From the NCBI GenBank assembly GCA_018672285.1, contig JABHGC010000197.1, positions 1-47,010 of the forward strand: a DNA stretch of 47,010 nt, read 5' to 3'. Both the position numbers and the translations under genes were made by a program. The stretch comes from Methylococcales bacterium (GTDB lineage Bacteria; Pseudomonadota; Gammaproteobacteria; JABHGC01). Shown here in pieces: positions 1 to 7,591 of the stretch (its first letter is position 1; each line of letters starts with the position of its first letter). The notes below the pieces were generated by a model. The model saw only the letters and a program-made list of their open reading frames with translations, was not told the origin of the DNA and did no database searches.

Positions 1-132
1 GTGTTCGCGGCAGTTCACAAATTAAATAGCCGGCCAAGAAAATGCTTAGGCTACAAAACACCTTATGAGGCTTTTGAAGAGCTCACTGGCATTAAACAAG
101 AAAATTTAACCGGTCATGCACTTATGACTTGA
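1..132 (+). CDS. IS30 family transposase, C-terminal fragment
   Basis: Frame 1 is open from the window edge to TGA at 130-132 and encodes 43 residues. The segment NSRPRKCLGYKTPYEAF is the hallmark end of the DDE integrase core of IS30-family transposases, and the tail finishes in ALMT, as many members do. The catalytic DDE residues lie upstream of the window, so activity cannot be judged. The frame is cut only by the window edge. It abuts the hslO remnant in the same reading frame, separated by the stop codon alone, which marks the insertion or recombination junction. Confidence 0.8.
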   Translation: MFAAVHKLNSRPRKCLGYKTPYEAFEELTGIKQENLTGHALMT

Positions 133-138
133 ATTCAG
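1..138 (+). mobile_element. Right end of an IS30-family insertion sequence (partial)
   Basis: The window opens inside an IS30-type element. Its transposase C-terminus runs to a TGA at 130-132, and chromosomal hslO sequence follows at once. The bases around 117-138 (GCACTTATGACTTGAATTCA and neighbours) probably form the terminal inverted repeat, with the stop codon inside it. That is inferred from memory of IS30-family ends and cannot be confirmed because the left end is outside the window. Confidence 0.6.
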
Positions 139-435
139 GATGAGTTATTATCGCTAGATGCTGAAACAGTTTTGTATCGTTTATTTCATGAAGAAAATTG
201 TAGAATGTTATCTGAAACAGCGCTGAAATTTGCCTGTAGTTGCTCAAGAAAACGCGTTACGGATACCATTCAGTTGCTTGGTAAAGCGGATGCCAATGAT
301 TTATTGGATGAAAAGGGCATTATTGAAGTGATTTGTGATTTTTGTAATGAGCATTATCAATTTGATGATGTAGATGTAGCTCAAATATTTGCGCTTTCAA
401 TTGTTCCGAACGGGTCATCGAATACGACGCATTAA
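136..435 (+). pseudogene. hslO: hslO (Hsp33 redox-regulated chaperone), 3' remnant
   Basis: About 100 codons remain of the C-terminal part of Hsp33, the redox-activated holdase that binds unfolding proteins during oxidative stress. The zinc/redox switch is recognisable: a CSC motif (CxC) in CSCSRKRV, then CDFC (CxxC) about 30 residues later, within the family pattern G-x-IEV-x-CDFC-x3-Y-x-FD. The upstream VLYRLFHEE is also typical. The N-terminal substrate-binding core (roughly two thirds of a ~290-residue protein) is missing. The frame begins directly after the IS30 transposase stop, so the gene was cut by the element or by recombination at it. An open start (TTG at 172) exists but would make only the switch domain. 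It is most likely non-functional unless the 5' half survives beyond the left edge. Confidence 0.85.
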
Positions 436-447
436 ACGGTCACGCCA

Positions 448-762
448 ATGTCACAAGACTATATTGCTATAGCAAATATCACATTAAAAGAGTATATATT
501 GCCTGCAAGCAATATATCACAGAGTCGAATTGAATATTTAATGGCAGATTGGTTTTTAAGCTCAGCTGCTTTATATTTGATGACACAACCTCATAAGACA
601 CATCTGCCAAAAGGGGATTATGGTGTGTTGTATTCAGGGGGTTGGCAGCAAAATGAAATTATTTGGGTTAGTGATTATGATGCCATTTATGACGGTAATG
701 CCGCTTGGAAGGCAGATTGGAAAAATCAATATTATAATGCGCTAGGTCAGAGTGCATTATGA
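448..762 (+). CDS. Hypothetical protein, 104 aa
   Basis: I do not recognise the family. The protein is soluble, acidic and rich in Tyr and Trp (several W/Y in the C-terminal third, including a GGWQQNEIIW stretch). It has no signal peptide or membrane segment. It starts with ATG at 448, 12 bases after the hslO remnant, with no strong ribosome binding site. Its stop overlaps the start of the next gene (ATGA at 759-762), which suggests translational coupling with the membrane protein downstream and supports it being real. Confidence 0.6.
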   Translation: MSQDYIAIANITLKEYILPASNISQSRIEYLMADWFLSSAALYLMTQPHKTHLPKGDYGVLYSGGWQQNEIIWVSDYDAIYDGNAAWKADWKNQYYNALGQSAL

Positions 763-1247
763 TTATAGGTCACTTACCTGCAGGTTATATTGTTGCCAAA
801 TTATGCGCTAAAAAATGTGACCATACGGTTATCAATGTTCGGTTTTTTATTCTTGCTGGTGTGATGGGTGGCATAGCCCCAGATTTAGATATGCTGTACT
901 TCCACTTGATTGATCAACGGCAACATCATCACCATACGTATTGGTCTCATTATCCCATTGTGTGGGCGTTGTTGTGTGTGATCAGTGGGGCTTGGTACCG
1001 TTACGCAACCAATAGATCGACAGCAGCCATTGCTTTGATATTTTCTATGGGCGGCTTTATTCACTTACTATTAGACAGTATTGTGGGGGATATTTGGTGG
1101 TTATCCCCTTTCATTGATAAACCCTATGCTTTATTTACAGTGCCTGCTTTGTATGACCCTTGGTGGTTAAATTTTATTTTACACTGGTCATTTGCATTGG
1201 AGATAAGCTTGCTCTTATGGGCAACTTATGTGTGGTTTAAAAAATAA
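759..1247 (+). CDS. Membrane-bound metal-dependent hydrolase-like protein (YdjM/DUF457 type)
   Basis: A 162-residue integral membrane protein with about four hydrophobic segments. The opening MIIGHLPAGYI, the APDLDML segment and the histidine-rich HHHHTYWSH segment match the layout of the YdjM/DUF457 family of putative membrane-bound metal-dependent hydrolases, where conserved His and Asp residues are thought to bind metal. The biochemical function of the family is not established. The start codon overlaps the stop of the preceding 104-aa gene. A long inverted repeat just downstream (1260-1308) probably ends the transcript. Confidence 0.7.
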   Translation: MIIGHLPAGYIVAKLCAKKCDHTVINVRFFILAGVMGGIAPDLDMLYFHLIDQRQHHHHTYWSHYPIVWALLCVISGAWYRYATNRSTAAIALIFSMGGFIHLLLDSIVGDIWWLSPFIDKPYALFTVPALYDPWWLNFILHWSFALEISLLLWATYVWFKK

Positions 1248-1259
1248 TATGATGATAAC

Positions 1260-1308
1260 AGTTTCCCTATGCGCTGAATTAATTGAGCATAATCGCCCAA
1301 GGGAAACT
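1260..1308. terminator. Long hairpin between convergent genes
   Basis: AGTTTCCC (1260-1267) pairs with GGGAAACT (1301-1308), with an inner TATGC/GCATA pair. There is no clean U-tract. It sits between the 3' ends of the plus-strand membrane gene and the minus-strand 58-aa gene, the expected place for a bidirectional terminator. Confidence 0.5.
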
Positions 1309-1347
1309 TAATACTAATACTGTTAGCAGTTATGATCAGGCTCATGT

Positions 1348-1524
1348 TTATGCTAATTTTTTAGCCAGTAATAGCGCCTTTTCAAATTGTGCTTGATCTC
1401 TATACGCAAGGCATGACCTTAGGAACCACCTTGCATTGACAGCTGAAGGTAGGCACCTTTCTGAAGGTACACCAATCGTATTTAAAACAGATTGAAACTG
1501 TTTTTCAGTGATTGAACGTGTCAT
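1348..1524 (-). CDS. Small hypothetical protein, 58 aa
   Basis: ATG at 1524 (complement) to TAA at 1348. The start is preceded by a near-perfect ribosome binding site, TTAAAGGAGAGTTTAATG, which is the main reason for calling it. The product begins MTRSITEKQFQSVL and ends in a Leu/Lys-rich helix (EKALLLAKKLA). It has two Cys and an Arg/Leu-rich centre (NARWFLRSCLAYRDQ). It appears to be a small soluble helical protein. I do not recognise the family. It lies alone in an otherwise non-coding 790-base stretch. Confidence 0.55.
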   Translation of the reverse strand: MTRSITEKQFQSVLNTIGVPSERCLPSAVNARWFLRSCLAYRDQAQFEKALLLAKKLA

Positions 1525-1577
1525 TAAACTCTCCTTTAAGTGGTTGTCTCAGTAGAACTTTATCTTACAATCCAAAA

Positions 1578-1606
1578 CCCGATGCTCGACTAAACCGAGC
1601 GATGGG
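1578..1606. other. Small hairpin
   Basis: CCC-GAT-GCTCG (1578-1588), a 7-base loop, then CGAGC-GAT-GGG (1596-1606): a five-pair stem with an outer three-pair stem across a GAT/GAT bulge. It lies upstream of the 58-aa gene. Role unknown. Confidence 0.35.
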
Positions 1607-1624
1607 CTATTTATCAATAAAACG

Positions 1625-1680
1625 CTAGGCAATAAAAAACCCCAGTTAGCAAACGCTCCCTAGGGTTTTTTATTGCCTAG
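1625..1680. terminator. Perfect 18-bp inverted repeat, bidirectional terminator-like
   Basis: CTAGGCAATAAAAAACCC (1625-1642) is exactly complementary to GGGTTTTTTATTGCCTAG (1663-1680) around a 20-base loop. The A-run/CCC...GGG/T-run layout is that of a rho-independent terminator usable from both strands. No recognised gene ends next to it: the nearest neighbour starts at 1524 and is transcribed away from it. It may be left over from a lost gene. Confidence 0.55.
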
Positions 1681-2036
1681 AGGTCTTGTTGACCTCATTG
1701 TATTATGAAGCCTTAAATCATGATGGTACTCATTGGTTTTTGTACCTGTCGAGTGATGGGTACAAAATCGTAAAATAAAATCATTGTTATATATCCATGT
1801 AATCGTGTATGTCTGTCTTTAATTGTAAGGGGGTATGGTTAGATTGCAATAGCTGTGTCAGTCATTAGATGAGGTTGTTAATATCACTTAACAGGCTGTT
1901 ATATAGGCTGTGACAAACATGAAAGCGCACAATCAGCTGTCCAACATAGAGGTCCGTTTTTCTTGCGGGTATCGGCACTTTATGCTCAGCATGATTTTTA
2001 GCCGTGCTAAAAAGGGAGTTGTGTTATTATTCCCAT
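1681..2036. other. Intergenic stretch without a recognised gene
   Basis: No convincing ORF was seen. It contains a small hairpin AGGTC/GACCT (1681-1695) and an inverted repeat TTTTGTACC (1738-1746) / GGTACAAAA (1759-1767) with a 12-base loop. The 3' part must hold the promoter of the RNA methyltransferase gene, but no clear -35/-10 pair stood out. Confidence 0.4.
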
Positions 2037-2546
2037 ATGAAAAATACAATCATTAACATTGGTTTGATCAACCCCAAAAGCCCTTCTAATGTGGGTTCAG
2101 TACTCAGGGCTTCTGGTTGCTTTCAAGCAGATAAAATATTCTATACTGGCGTTCGCTTCGAGCGTGCAGCACAGTTTAATACGGATACACAATCTGTAGA
2201 AGGTTATGTCTCCTTAAAAGGAGTTGATGATCTGTACAGTACTGTTGAATATGGGACCGAGGTGGTGTGTGTAGACCTTGTAGAGGGGGCGACCTCATTA
2301 CCCGATTTTAAACACCCAGAAAAAGCGCTCTACGTGTTTGGCCCAGAAGATGGCACTATTTCACAAGACATTGTTAATAAAGCAGATCATGTCGTTTATA
2401 TACCAACCATTGGCTGCTTGAATTTGGCGGCATCTGTCAATGTTGTATTGTACGACAGAGTGGCGAAGCTTAAGCCTTTTACAGCAAACGATGATCTTAT
2501 TAGAGAAAGTCGCGACATCAATAACCATAGGAAGGTCAACAAGTGA
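2037..2546 (+). CDS. TrmH/SpoU-family RNA 2'-O-methyltransferase
   Basis: The product is predicted to be a SAM-dependent RNA ribose methyltransferase with the SpoU/SPOUT knot. The three family motifs are present in order: NPKSPSNVGSVLRASGC near the N-terminus (motif 1), FGPEDGTIS (motif 2) and IPTIGCLNLAASVNVVLYD (motif 3, SAM-binding knot). I chose ATG 2037 because family members start MKNTIINIGLINP-like; in-frame GTG at 2004 and TTG at 2019 are less likely. An AAGGGAG lies 18 bases upstream, so the ribosome binding site is not ideal. At about 169 residues it is close to TrmL in size but not clearly TrmL, so the RNA target is left open. Its stop overlaps the downstream lipoprotein start. Confidence 0.88.
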   Translation: MKNTIINIGLINPKSPSNVGSVLRASGCFQADKIFYTGVRFERAAQFNTDTQSVEGYVSLKGVDDLYSTVEYGTEVVCVDLVEGATSLPDFKHPEKALYVFGPEDGTISQDIVNKADHVVYIPTIGCLNLAASVNVVLYDRVAKLKPFTANDDLIRESRDINNHRKVNK

Positions 2547-3904
2547 TGAAATACCGTATTTACATTGTTTTCATGAGTATTGTCTTGGCAATCGTCGCAT
2601 GTAAAGAAGCACCAGAAAACGAGATTAAACCGGATGTAGAGAAGGCAGCGGTAGAAAAGCCCATTCATGTTCAATTTGCGGTGTATTATTTGCCCAAACC
2701 GACAGTAAACCCAATCCCCGTATTACAAAAAATTGTGCAAAATACGTTTACTGATTTGACGGTTGTTGAGCGTGTTCCCGATAAAGTGACAAAGCCCATT
2801 GTATTGGTTCGGTTGGAGGCAGAAGTTCAAAAGCGATATGCTGCACCGAGTATAAAATCACTGAAATATTTTGCCCAAGGTATTGAGAGTACTGAGGCTG
2901 AAGCGCTACAAGCTTCTGATCAGGCATTAATTCTAGATTTTGTCTTCCCTAATGACACGGTTTTATCGAGCATAAAAACAGCGAATAAAGTGGCTTTTAC
3001 CATAGCAAAAGTGACTGAAGGTATTTTGTGGGATGAGCAGAGTCGACAAATTTTTTCAGTCGATGCGTGGCAACAAAAACGCATCAATTTATGGGTGGAA
3101 ACCTACCCAGACCTGTCTAATCACACCACCATACATGCTTATCAGTCCGGTGAGTATGTAAGAGCGATTACGTTAGGAATGGCCAAATTTGGCCTCCCTG
3201 ATGTCACCGTCGAGAATTTTTCTTGGTCATCCAATAAAGGGGTTGGCAATCTGATTAATCTTTTGTCTCAAGCCCTATTAGAAGGGCAACAGTTTATAGT
3301 ACCAGGAGATTTTGATCTTAACTTACACCAAATAAAAAACAGAAAAATACGAGAAGAGCAGGTTGCCTCGTTATTGTCTCAAGCCACAGGGATTGCAAAG
3401 TTGGCGTTAGTTAAGGGACGAAGAGAAGAGGGTGACCCCGATAATAATTTGCTTGAAATAACACCCAGTCGTCACCCAGGGAAAGATCGTCATGCACAGC
3501 TAGATGCGTTATTAACCGCGTTGTTTGGTGCAGAAGATTCCATTACGTATATAAAGCACACTGACGAATTAGAAGCGGCCAGTCAAAAGGTAAAAGCGCA
3601 GTTACCCGCATTAGCTGAAACGTTTAATAAGGGTTTGCCTCCTGGTGAGTTTTTACAGTTTAAAGCGCCATTCCCGACCCCTAAAGGCGGTTCTGAATGG
3701 ATGTGGGTAGAAGTCACACGATGGCAAGGAGGTGATATAACCGGGTTACTTAAAAATGAACCATTTAATATTCCCGAGTTACACGCAGGGCAAATCGTGA
3801 CGGTTAAACAGGCAGATGTGTTTGATTACATCCGTCAGTATGCCGATGGCACAAGAGAAGGCAATGAGACCGGTGTTATTATTCAAAAAATGCAGAAAAA
3901 ATAG
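2543..3904 (+). CDS. Lipoprotein with C-terminal DUF2314 domain
   Basis: The N-terminus is a lipoprotein signal: a hydrophobic run ending IVAC, with the modified Cys at residue 20 counted from GTG 2543 (or 19 from ATG 2546). Both starts fit the AGGAAGG site at 2528-2534. The last ~90 residues, with FLQFKAPFPTPKGGSEWMWV, WQGGDITGLLKNEP and VKQADVFDYI, match the DUF2314 pattern. The middle ~300 residues are not recognised. DUF2314 proteins have no established biochemical role. The gene overlaps the preceding methyltransferase gene by up to four bases, so they are probably cotranscribed. A strong hairpin follows (3985-4022). Confidence 0.75.
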   Translation: MMKYRIYIVFMSIVLAIVACKEAPENEIKPDVEKAAVEKPIHVQFAVYYLPKPTVNPIPVLQKIVQNTFTDLTVVERVPDKVTKPIVLVRLEAEVQKRYAAPSIKSLKYFAQGIESTEAEALQASDQALILDFVFPNDTVLSSIKTANKVAFTIAKVTEGILWDEQSRQIFSVDAWQQKRINLWVETYPDLSNHTTIHAYQSGEYVRAITLGMAKFGLPDVTVENFSWSSNKGVGNLINLLSQALLEGQQFIVPGDFDLNLHQIKNRKIREEQVASLLSQATGIAKLALVKGRREEGDPDNNLLEITPSRHPGKDRHAQLDALLTALFGAEDSITYIKHTDELEAASQKVKAQLPALAETFNKGLPPGEFLQFKAPFPTPKGGSEWMWVEVTRWQGGDITGLLKNEPFNIPELHAGQIVTVKQADVFDYIRQYADGTREGNETGVIIQKMQKK

Positions 3905-3984
3905 CTTGGTAGTCTTGTTGTTAGTGTCGTTAGGTTTGACGGCTCTCTAGGTTAAGATGCGTTGAGAAAACAAGCCGCCTAAAG

Positions 3985-4022
3985 AGAACAGCAGGGTAAA
4001 AATGGTTTTACCCTGCTGTTCT
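3985..4022. terminator. Bidirectional terminator hairpin
   Basis: AGAACAGCAGGGTAAAA (3985-4001), loop ATGG, then the exact complement (4006-4022): a 17-bp perfect stem between the convergent lipoprotein and SQR genes. Confidence 0.75.
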
Positions 4023-4076
4023 TGCCCTGAAGTTCATCCGTTATAAAATGGCCGTCTGGTCAGAGCCATATTTTTC

Positions 4077-5324
4077 CTAATCTTTATAATTCAATTTTGG
4101 CTCAAAAAATTTCTCGTATCCCTTAAGCATATAATCCCAATACAAAATCGGTAGTCCAAATTTTTTAGCGCGCCACATGAGTTTTGATTCAACCCTAGGT
4201 TTAGCAATATAGGGCATGGTCGGGGTAATCACGCCACCATACATAAATTCGGCCATCATCACGGTGCTACGAGAGGTGGTTAATGGGCAAGAGCCATAAC
4301 CGTTATAACTTTCTTCTACGGCTTTACCATCAATCATATTCTTGATGTTCTGGACGACGGTTGGAGACTGTTTACGCACTGCTGCAGCAGATTTTGAGTT
4401 AGGGGTGGTGGTCACATCACCTAAACCGAAAATATTGGGGTACTTTAACTGCTGTAAACTATTTTGATGAACCTCAACATAACCGGCCTCATTGATTAGG
4501 TCGGTATTGTGCAAAAATGCCGGCGTACGTTGCACAGGGGTTGCATGGAGCATGTCGAATGTAAACTCGACAATCTCGCCTTGGTTATCACCACCCATTA
4601 ATTCAAAGGTTGCTGTTTTACTGTCACCATCTACCTTGATTAAATGGTGGTGAAAGTTCTTTTCGATGCCATAACGGTCTGCGACTTTGGCCAATGAAAT
4701 GGCAAAGTAATCTAAACCAAACATTTTTGGGCCAGACGTTGCAAAGTGTAAGTCACAGCTTTCTAGTAATTTTTTCTGCTTTAAATAATCGGCAGATAAA
4801 TACGCAATTTTTTGTGGTGCCCCAGGACATTTGAACGGTAGGGGCGGTTGGCAAAAGAATAAGGTATCGCCAGATTTAATCTTCTGTAGGCATTCCCAAG
4901 TATATTGAACATAGTCAGGTGAGTAGTTGGAGCAAACACCATTTTTGCCAATGGTTTCAGCCAAACCTTCTGTCGCACTCCAGTCTAATGCTAGACCTGG
5001 GCAAACAACTAAATAGTCATATTCAATGTCGGTGTTGTTACTGAGGCTGACGGTATTGTCTTCTGGATTAATGTTGGTTGCGGCTTCCTGTAACCATTTT
5101 GCCCCTTTTGGGATGAGAGACTTCATGCTGCGTTTGGTTTTTTCAAAATTAAAGCAGCCACCACCGACTAAGGTAAATGCGGGTTGGTAATAGTGTTCAG
5201 AGGCAGGGTCAATAACGGTGATGTCAAATTGTTTGCCTGCATTATGGCGCAATAAGCTTGCGGCGACCGTAATGCCAGCAGCGCCTCCCCCGATAATGAC
5301 AATTTTATAGTTGTTTTCAGCCAT
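4077..5324 (-). CDS. sqr: Sulfide:quinone oxidoreductase, type II (SQOR-like)
   Basis: This flavoprotein oxidises sulfide to sulfane sulfur and passes electrons to quinone at the membrane surface. The protein has 415 residues. The FAD-binding motif VIIGGGAAGI is at residues 9-18, and a second flavin contact, FGLGDVTTTP, is near 299. The two catalytic cysteines are in KCPGAPQKIAYLS (C166) and YGSCPLTT (C346). The sequence context (CSNYSP, CPGAPQK, LYWDYMLKGYE at the C-terminus) resembles the type II/mitochondrial SQOR branch rather than type I. It starts with ATG at 5324 and lies divergent from a decayed cytochrome gene. It implies detoxification or use of sulfide. Membrane attachment would be through the amphipathic C-terminus. 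Confidence 0.9.
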   Translation of the reverse strand: MAENNYKIVIIGGGAAGITVAASLLRHNAGKQFDITVIDPASEHYYQPAFTLVGGGCFNFEKTKRSMKSLIPKGAKWLQEAATNINPEDNTVSLSNNTDIEYDYLVVCPGLALDWSATEGLAETIGKNGVCSNYSPDYVQYTWECLQKIKSGDTLFFCQPPLPFKCPGAPQKIAYLSADYLKQKKLLESCDLHFATSGPKMFGLDYFAISLAKVADRYGIEKNFHHHLIKVDGDSKTATFELMGGDNQGEIVEFTFDMLHATPVQRTPAFLHNTDLINEAGYVEVHQNSLQQLKYPNIFGLGDVTTTPNSKSAAAVRKQSPTVVQNIKNMIDGKAVEESYNGYGSCPLTTSRSTVMMAEFMYGGVITPTMPYIAKPRVESKLMWRAKKFGLPILYWDYMLKGYEKFFEPKLNYKD

Positions 5325-5446
5325 TGGTCGAAACCTCTAATCCTGTGATTATTAATGAAAATGTTCTTTGAAGCATGGCAAAAATTCAAAGGTTTTACTA
5401 CGTTAAGTAAGTGCTACAATGCCGATTTTATTGGCAAGACTGGGTT

Positions 5447-6006
5447 ATGGCGAGCACCGGAAAAATATTAGCAGTATCAGCCGTCGTGGTGGGTGTTGTC
5501 CTGGCTGTCATTTTGTATCCGAAAGCGGTTAAATTCTTGCCTTACTACTCACAGTTAACGCAGCTACGCCTAAGTACTGCAGATGATGCCCAACCTTGGG
5601 CAACATTTATAAAGCCACTCGAAACGACCCCGTGCGAACCAATGAAATTTGTATTCAGTGTCATATGCGAAACCAAGATAAACGCTTAGATACAGTCAGT
5701 ATTAAGGAAATATTTGGGGATGTTCGTGATTACCCATTAGGGTTTGAACCTGGGCGTTCTTTAGCACACTATAAACGGCCAATGCCGTATAACCGAGGTG
5801 AGGAAACCAGTAAGTTTTATGCGAATGGCATTGGTCGAAAAAATAGAATGCAAGGTAATGATTTTGTTAAATCTGGAATGTATAAACATGGTATTACGTG
5901 TGTGAATTGCCATGAAGGTAATAGTGATGATTGGGCGCAACAGAAAATGAGTCAGTGGGAATGTTATAGTGGAAGTGAGGTTTCACTCATTTTGAATTCA
6001 CTCTGA
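5447..6006 (+). pseudogene. Membrane-anchored multihaem cytochrome c, frameshifted and truncated
   Basis: ATG 5447 starts an uncleaved hydrophobic anchor (KILAVSAVVVGVVLAVILY) followed by QPWATFIK. Around 5605-5625 the reading must drop back one base to continue as ATRNDPVRTNEICIQCH. Single-base deletion is the simplest cause. Two CxxCH haem-binding motifs follow, CIQCH and CVNCH. The frame then ends after a non-conserved tail (ECYSGSEVSLILNSL) at 6006, inside the terminator stem, so further haem sites are probably lost. The layout fits a periplasm-facing c-type cytochrome; the exact family is not recognised. It is divergent from the SQR gene and could once have carried electrons for a linked respiratory step. 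A sequencing error could explain the frameshift but less easily the odd C-terminus. Confidence 0.75.
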
Positions 6007-6036
6007 TGCCTTAATACGGCATCAGAGTGATTTTTT
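5998..6036 (+). terminator. Rho-independent terminator
   Basis: TCACTCTGATGCC (5998-6010), a 7-base loop, GGCATCAGAGTGA (6018-6030) and then six T. It ends the cytochrome transcript and may also act for pyrE on the other strand. Confidence 0.85.
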
Positions 6037-6053
6037 CACGCACAGCTGTATTG

Positions 6054-6692
6054 CTATTTAGAACCGTATTCTGCTCGATAGGAAAGGATGTGTTCTACGT
6101 GTGGGTCTTTCTTTTCTTCTAAGTAACTGACCAAATTATCTAAGGTCACGATGCTGGCTACTTCTAGGCCGTAATCTTGCTCTACTTCTTGTATGGCTGA
6201 TTTTTCACCTTTGCCTCGTTCTTGGCGATCCAATGCAATGATGACGCTGGCTGGTGTGGCATCTAATGCTTTGATGATGTCCATAGACTCGCGCACAGAA
6301 GTACCTGCTGAGATCACATCATCAATGATCAAGATTTTACCGTTAAGTGGTGCGCCAACGATGGTGCCTCCTTCGCCGTGGTCTTTGGCTTCTTTACGGT
6401 TAAACGCATAAGGTACGTCTCGGTTATGCTGTTCGGCCAGTGCTACGGTGGTAATGGCAACTAATGGGATGCCTTTGTAAGCTGGGCCATACATCATGTC
6501 GAAGTCGATGCCAGAGGCGGTGATGGCTTGTGCGTAGTAACGGCCAAGCTTAGATAGGGCTATGCCCGAGTTGAATAATCCGGCGTTGAAAAAATAAGGG
6601 CTGATGCGGCCTGATTTTAAGGTGAACTCACCAAATTTTAATACGCCCATGTCGATGGCGAAATCTAAAAATTCTCGTTGGTATGCTTCCAT
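6054..6692 (-). CDS. pyrE: Orotate phosphoribosyltransferase
   Basis: PyrE joins orotate to PRPP to give OMP, the fifth step of UMP synthesis, in the cytoplasm. The protein has 212 residues, the normal size for gammaproteobacterial PyrE. The PRPP-binding signature [13 protein letters not shown] is at 120-132. The mobile loop [11 protein letters not shown] (99-109) carries the conserved catalytic Lys, Asp and His. The N-terminal [18 protein letters not shown] is highly typical. It starts at ATG 6692, preceded by CCCGGAGCACATC, which provides a GGAG site. It is isolated from the other pyr genes, which lie about 18 kb downstream. Confidence 0.96.
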   Translation of the reverse strand: MEAYQREFLDFAIDMGVLKFGEFTLKSGRISPYFFNAGLFNSGIALSKLGRYYAQAITASGIDFDMMYGPAYKGIPLVAITTVALAEQHNRDVPYAFNRKEAKDHGEGGTIVGAPLNGKILIIDDVISAGTSVRESMDIIKALDATPASVIIALDRQERGKGEKSAIQEVEQDYGLEVASIVTLDNLVSYLEEKKDPHVEHILSYRAEYGSK

Positions 6693-6752
6693 GATGTGCT
6701 CCGGGAGGGTTGGTCTTGAGGTTGCGGAGCATTGTAGTGAAAAAAGCGGGCT

Positions 6753-7520
6753 TCAGCCACCGGTCTGTTGGCGATCAAACTCTTCAATGATTTGTTTTAA
6801 GGCGCGGCTGTGAGATTGGTCTGCAGAAAGTTGGGTTAATACAGCACGATACCGGTCAATATTACGGGTAGATAACAGCGGTAATAAATTGTTAGCAATG
6901 GTGCGTTTGGCAAAAATGCCCCCTGTGGAGAGGGTATCACTTAAAAAAGCATGAATGTGTTGTTGTGAATTTTGGTCTGGATAGCGTTGGAACTCAACTA
7001 ATGCCATTCGATAAATATTGGCATCGTGGCTTTGGGCAAGGCCTTCTAGCAGAACGGGTACGTTGTCTTGATCAGGTGGCTGGGTGGCCATTAAATTTAA
7101 AGCGGCTTCTCGGACATGGTCATTTTGATAAACAAAATAGGTTTTGGCTGTTTCTAGTAAGATCAGGTTAGGTTGTTCTGAGGCGTGCAGGGTGAGCAGC
7201 TGGATGTCTTTTTTTAATGCCATGCCTACGGCAAAATAGACCGATTTTGGATCAGTATCTGCAAAGGGGCACTCATTATTGGCTTCACAGTGTTCTATGG
7301 CGGCCATGTGGGACAAAATCATGGCTTGTTTGGGTAGGTGGTCAATCGGGTCGGAGCTAACATCTGTGGTATTGGGTGTCGTTGTTTGGGCAATGAGGGT
7401 TGGTTCAGAAAATGCCCTTGTTTGGTTTGATTCTGTTTCCATATCTGTGTCTTGTAACAACAGGTAAGTGAGGTATGTCGAGAGGCATAATGCGATTAAA
7501 ATGTAACCAACAGGTTTCAT
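6753..7520 (-). CDS. Membrane-anchored hypothetical protein with HEAT-like repeats
   Basis: 255 residues. The N-terminus (MKPVGYILIALCLSTYLTYLLL) is a signal anchor, placing the rest in the periplasm. The body from about residue 75 is all helical. It shows a repeated pattern with VREAALNLM, ANIYRMALVEF and AKRTIANNLLPLL, reminiscent of HEAT-like repeats that act as protein scaffolds. I do not recognise a named family. A CEANNEC pair could form a disulfide. It lies upstream of pyrE on the same strand with a 60-base gap, so it could share a transcript. Confidence 0.6.
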   Translation of the reverse strand: MKPVGYILIALCLSTYLTYLLLQDTDMETESNQTRAFSEPTLIAQTTTPNTTDVSSDPIDHLPKQAMILSHMAAIEHCEANNECPFADTDPKSVYFAVGMALKKDIQLLTLHASEQPNLILLETAKTYFVYQNDHVREAALNLMATQPPDQDNVPVLLEGLAQSHDANIYRMALVEFQRYPDQNSQQHIHAFLSDTLSTGGIFAKRTIANNLLPLLSTRNIDRYRAVLTQLSADQSHSRALKQIIEEFDRQQTGG

Positions 7521-7591
7521 GCGAGTGCCAGAGTTAGAGTGATGTTTTTACAGTATAACAAACTCTGGCGATCACACGAGGCTAGGGCAAA

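Noticed and set aside
2396..2674. Minus-strand ORF of 92 codons across the methyltransferase/lipoprotein junction
   Set aside because: Opposite strand to two well-supported overlapping genes, with no family signal.
5590..5640. Programmed ribosomal frameshift in the cytochrome gene
   Set aside because: No slippery heptamer with a downstream structure is evident, and the product also has a degraded C-terminus, so decay is simpler.
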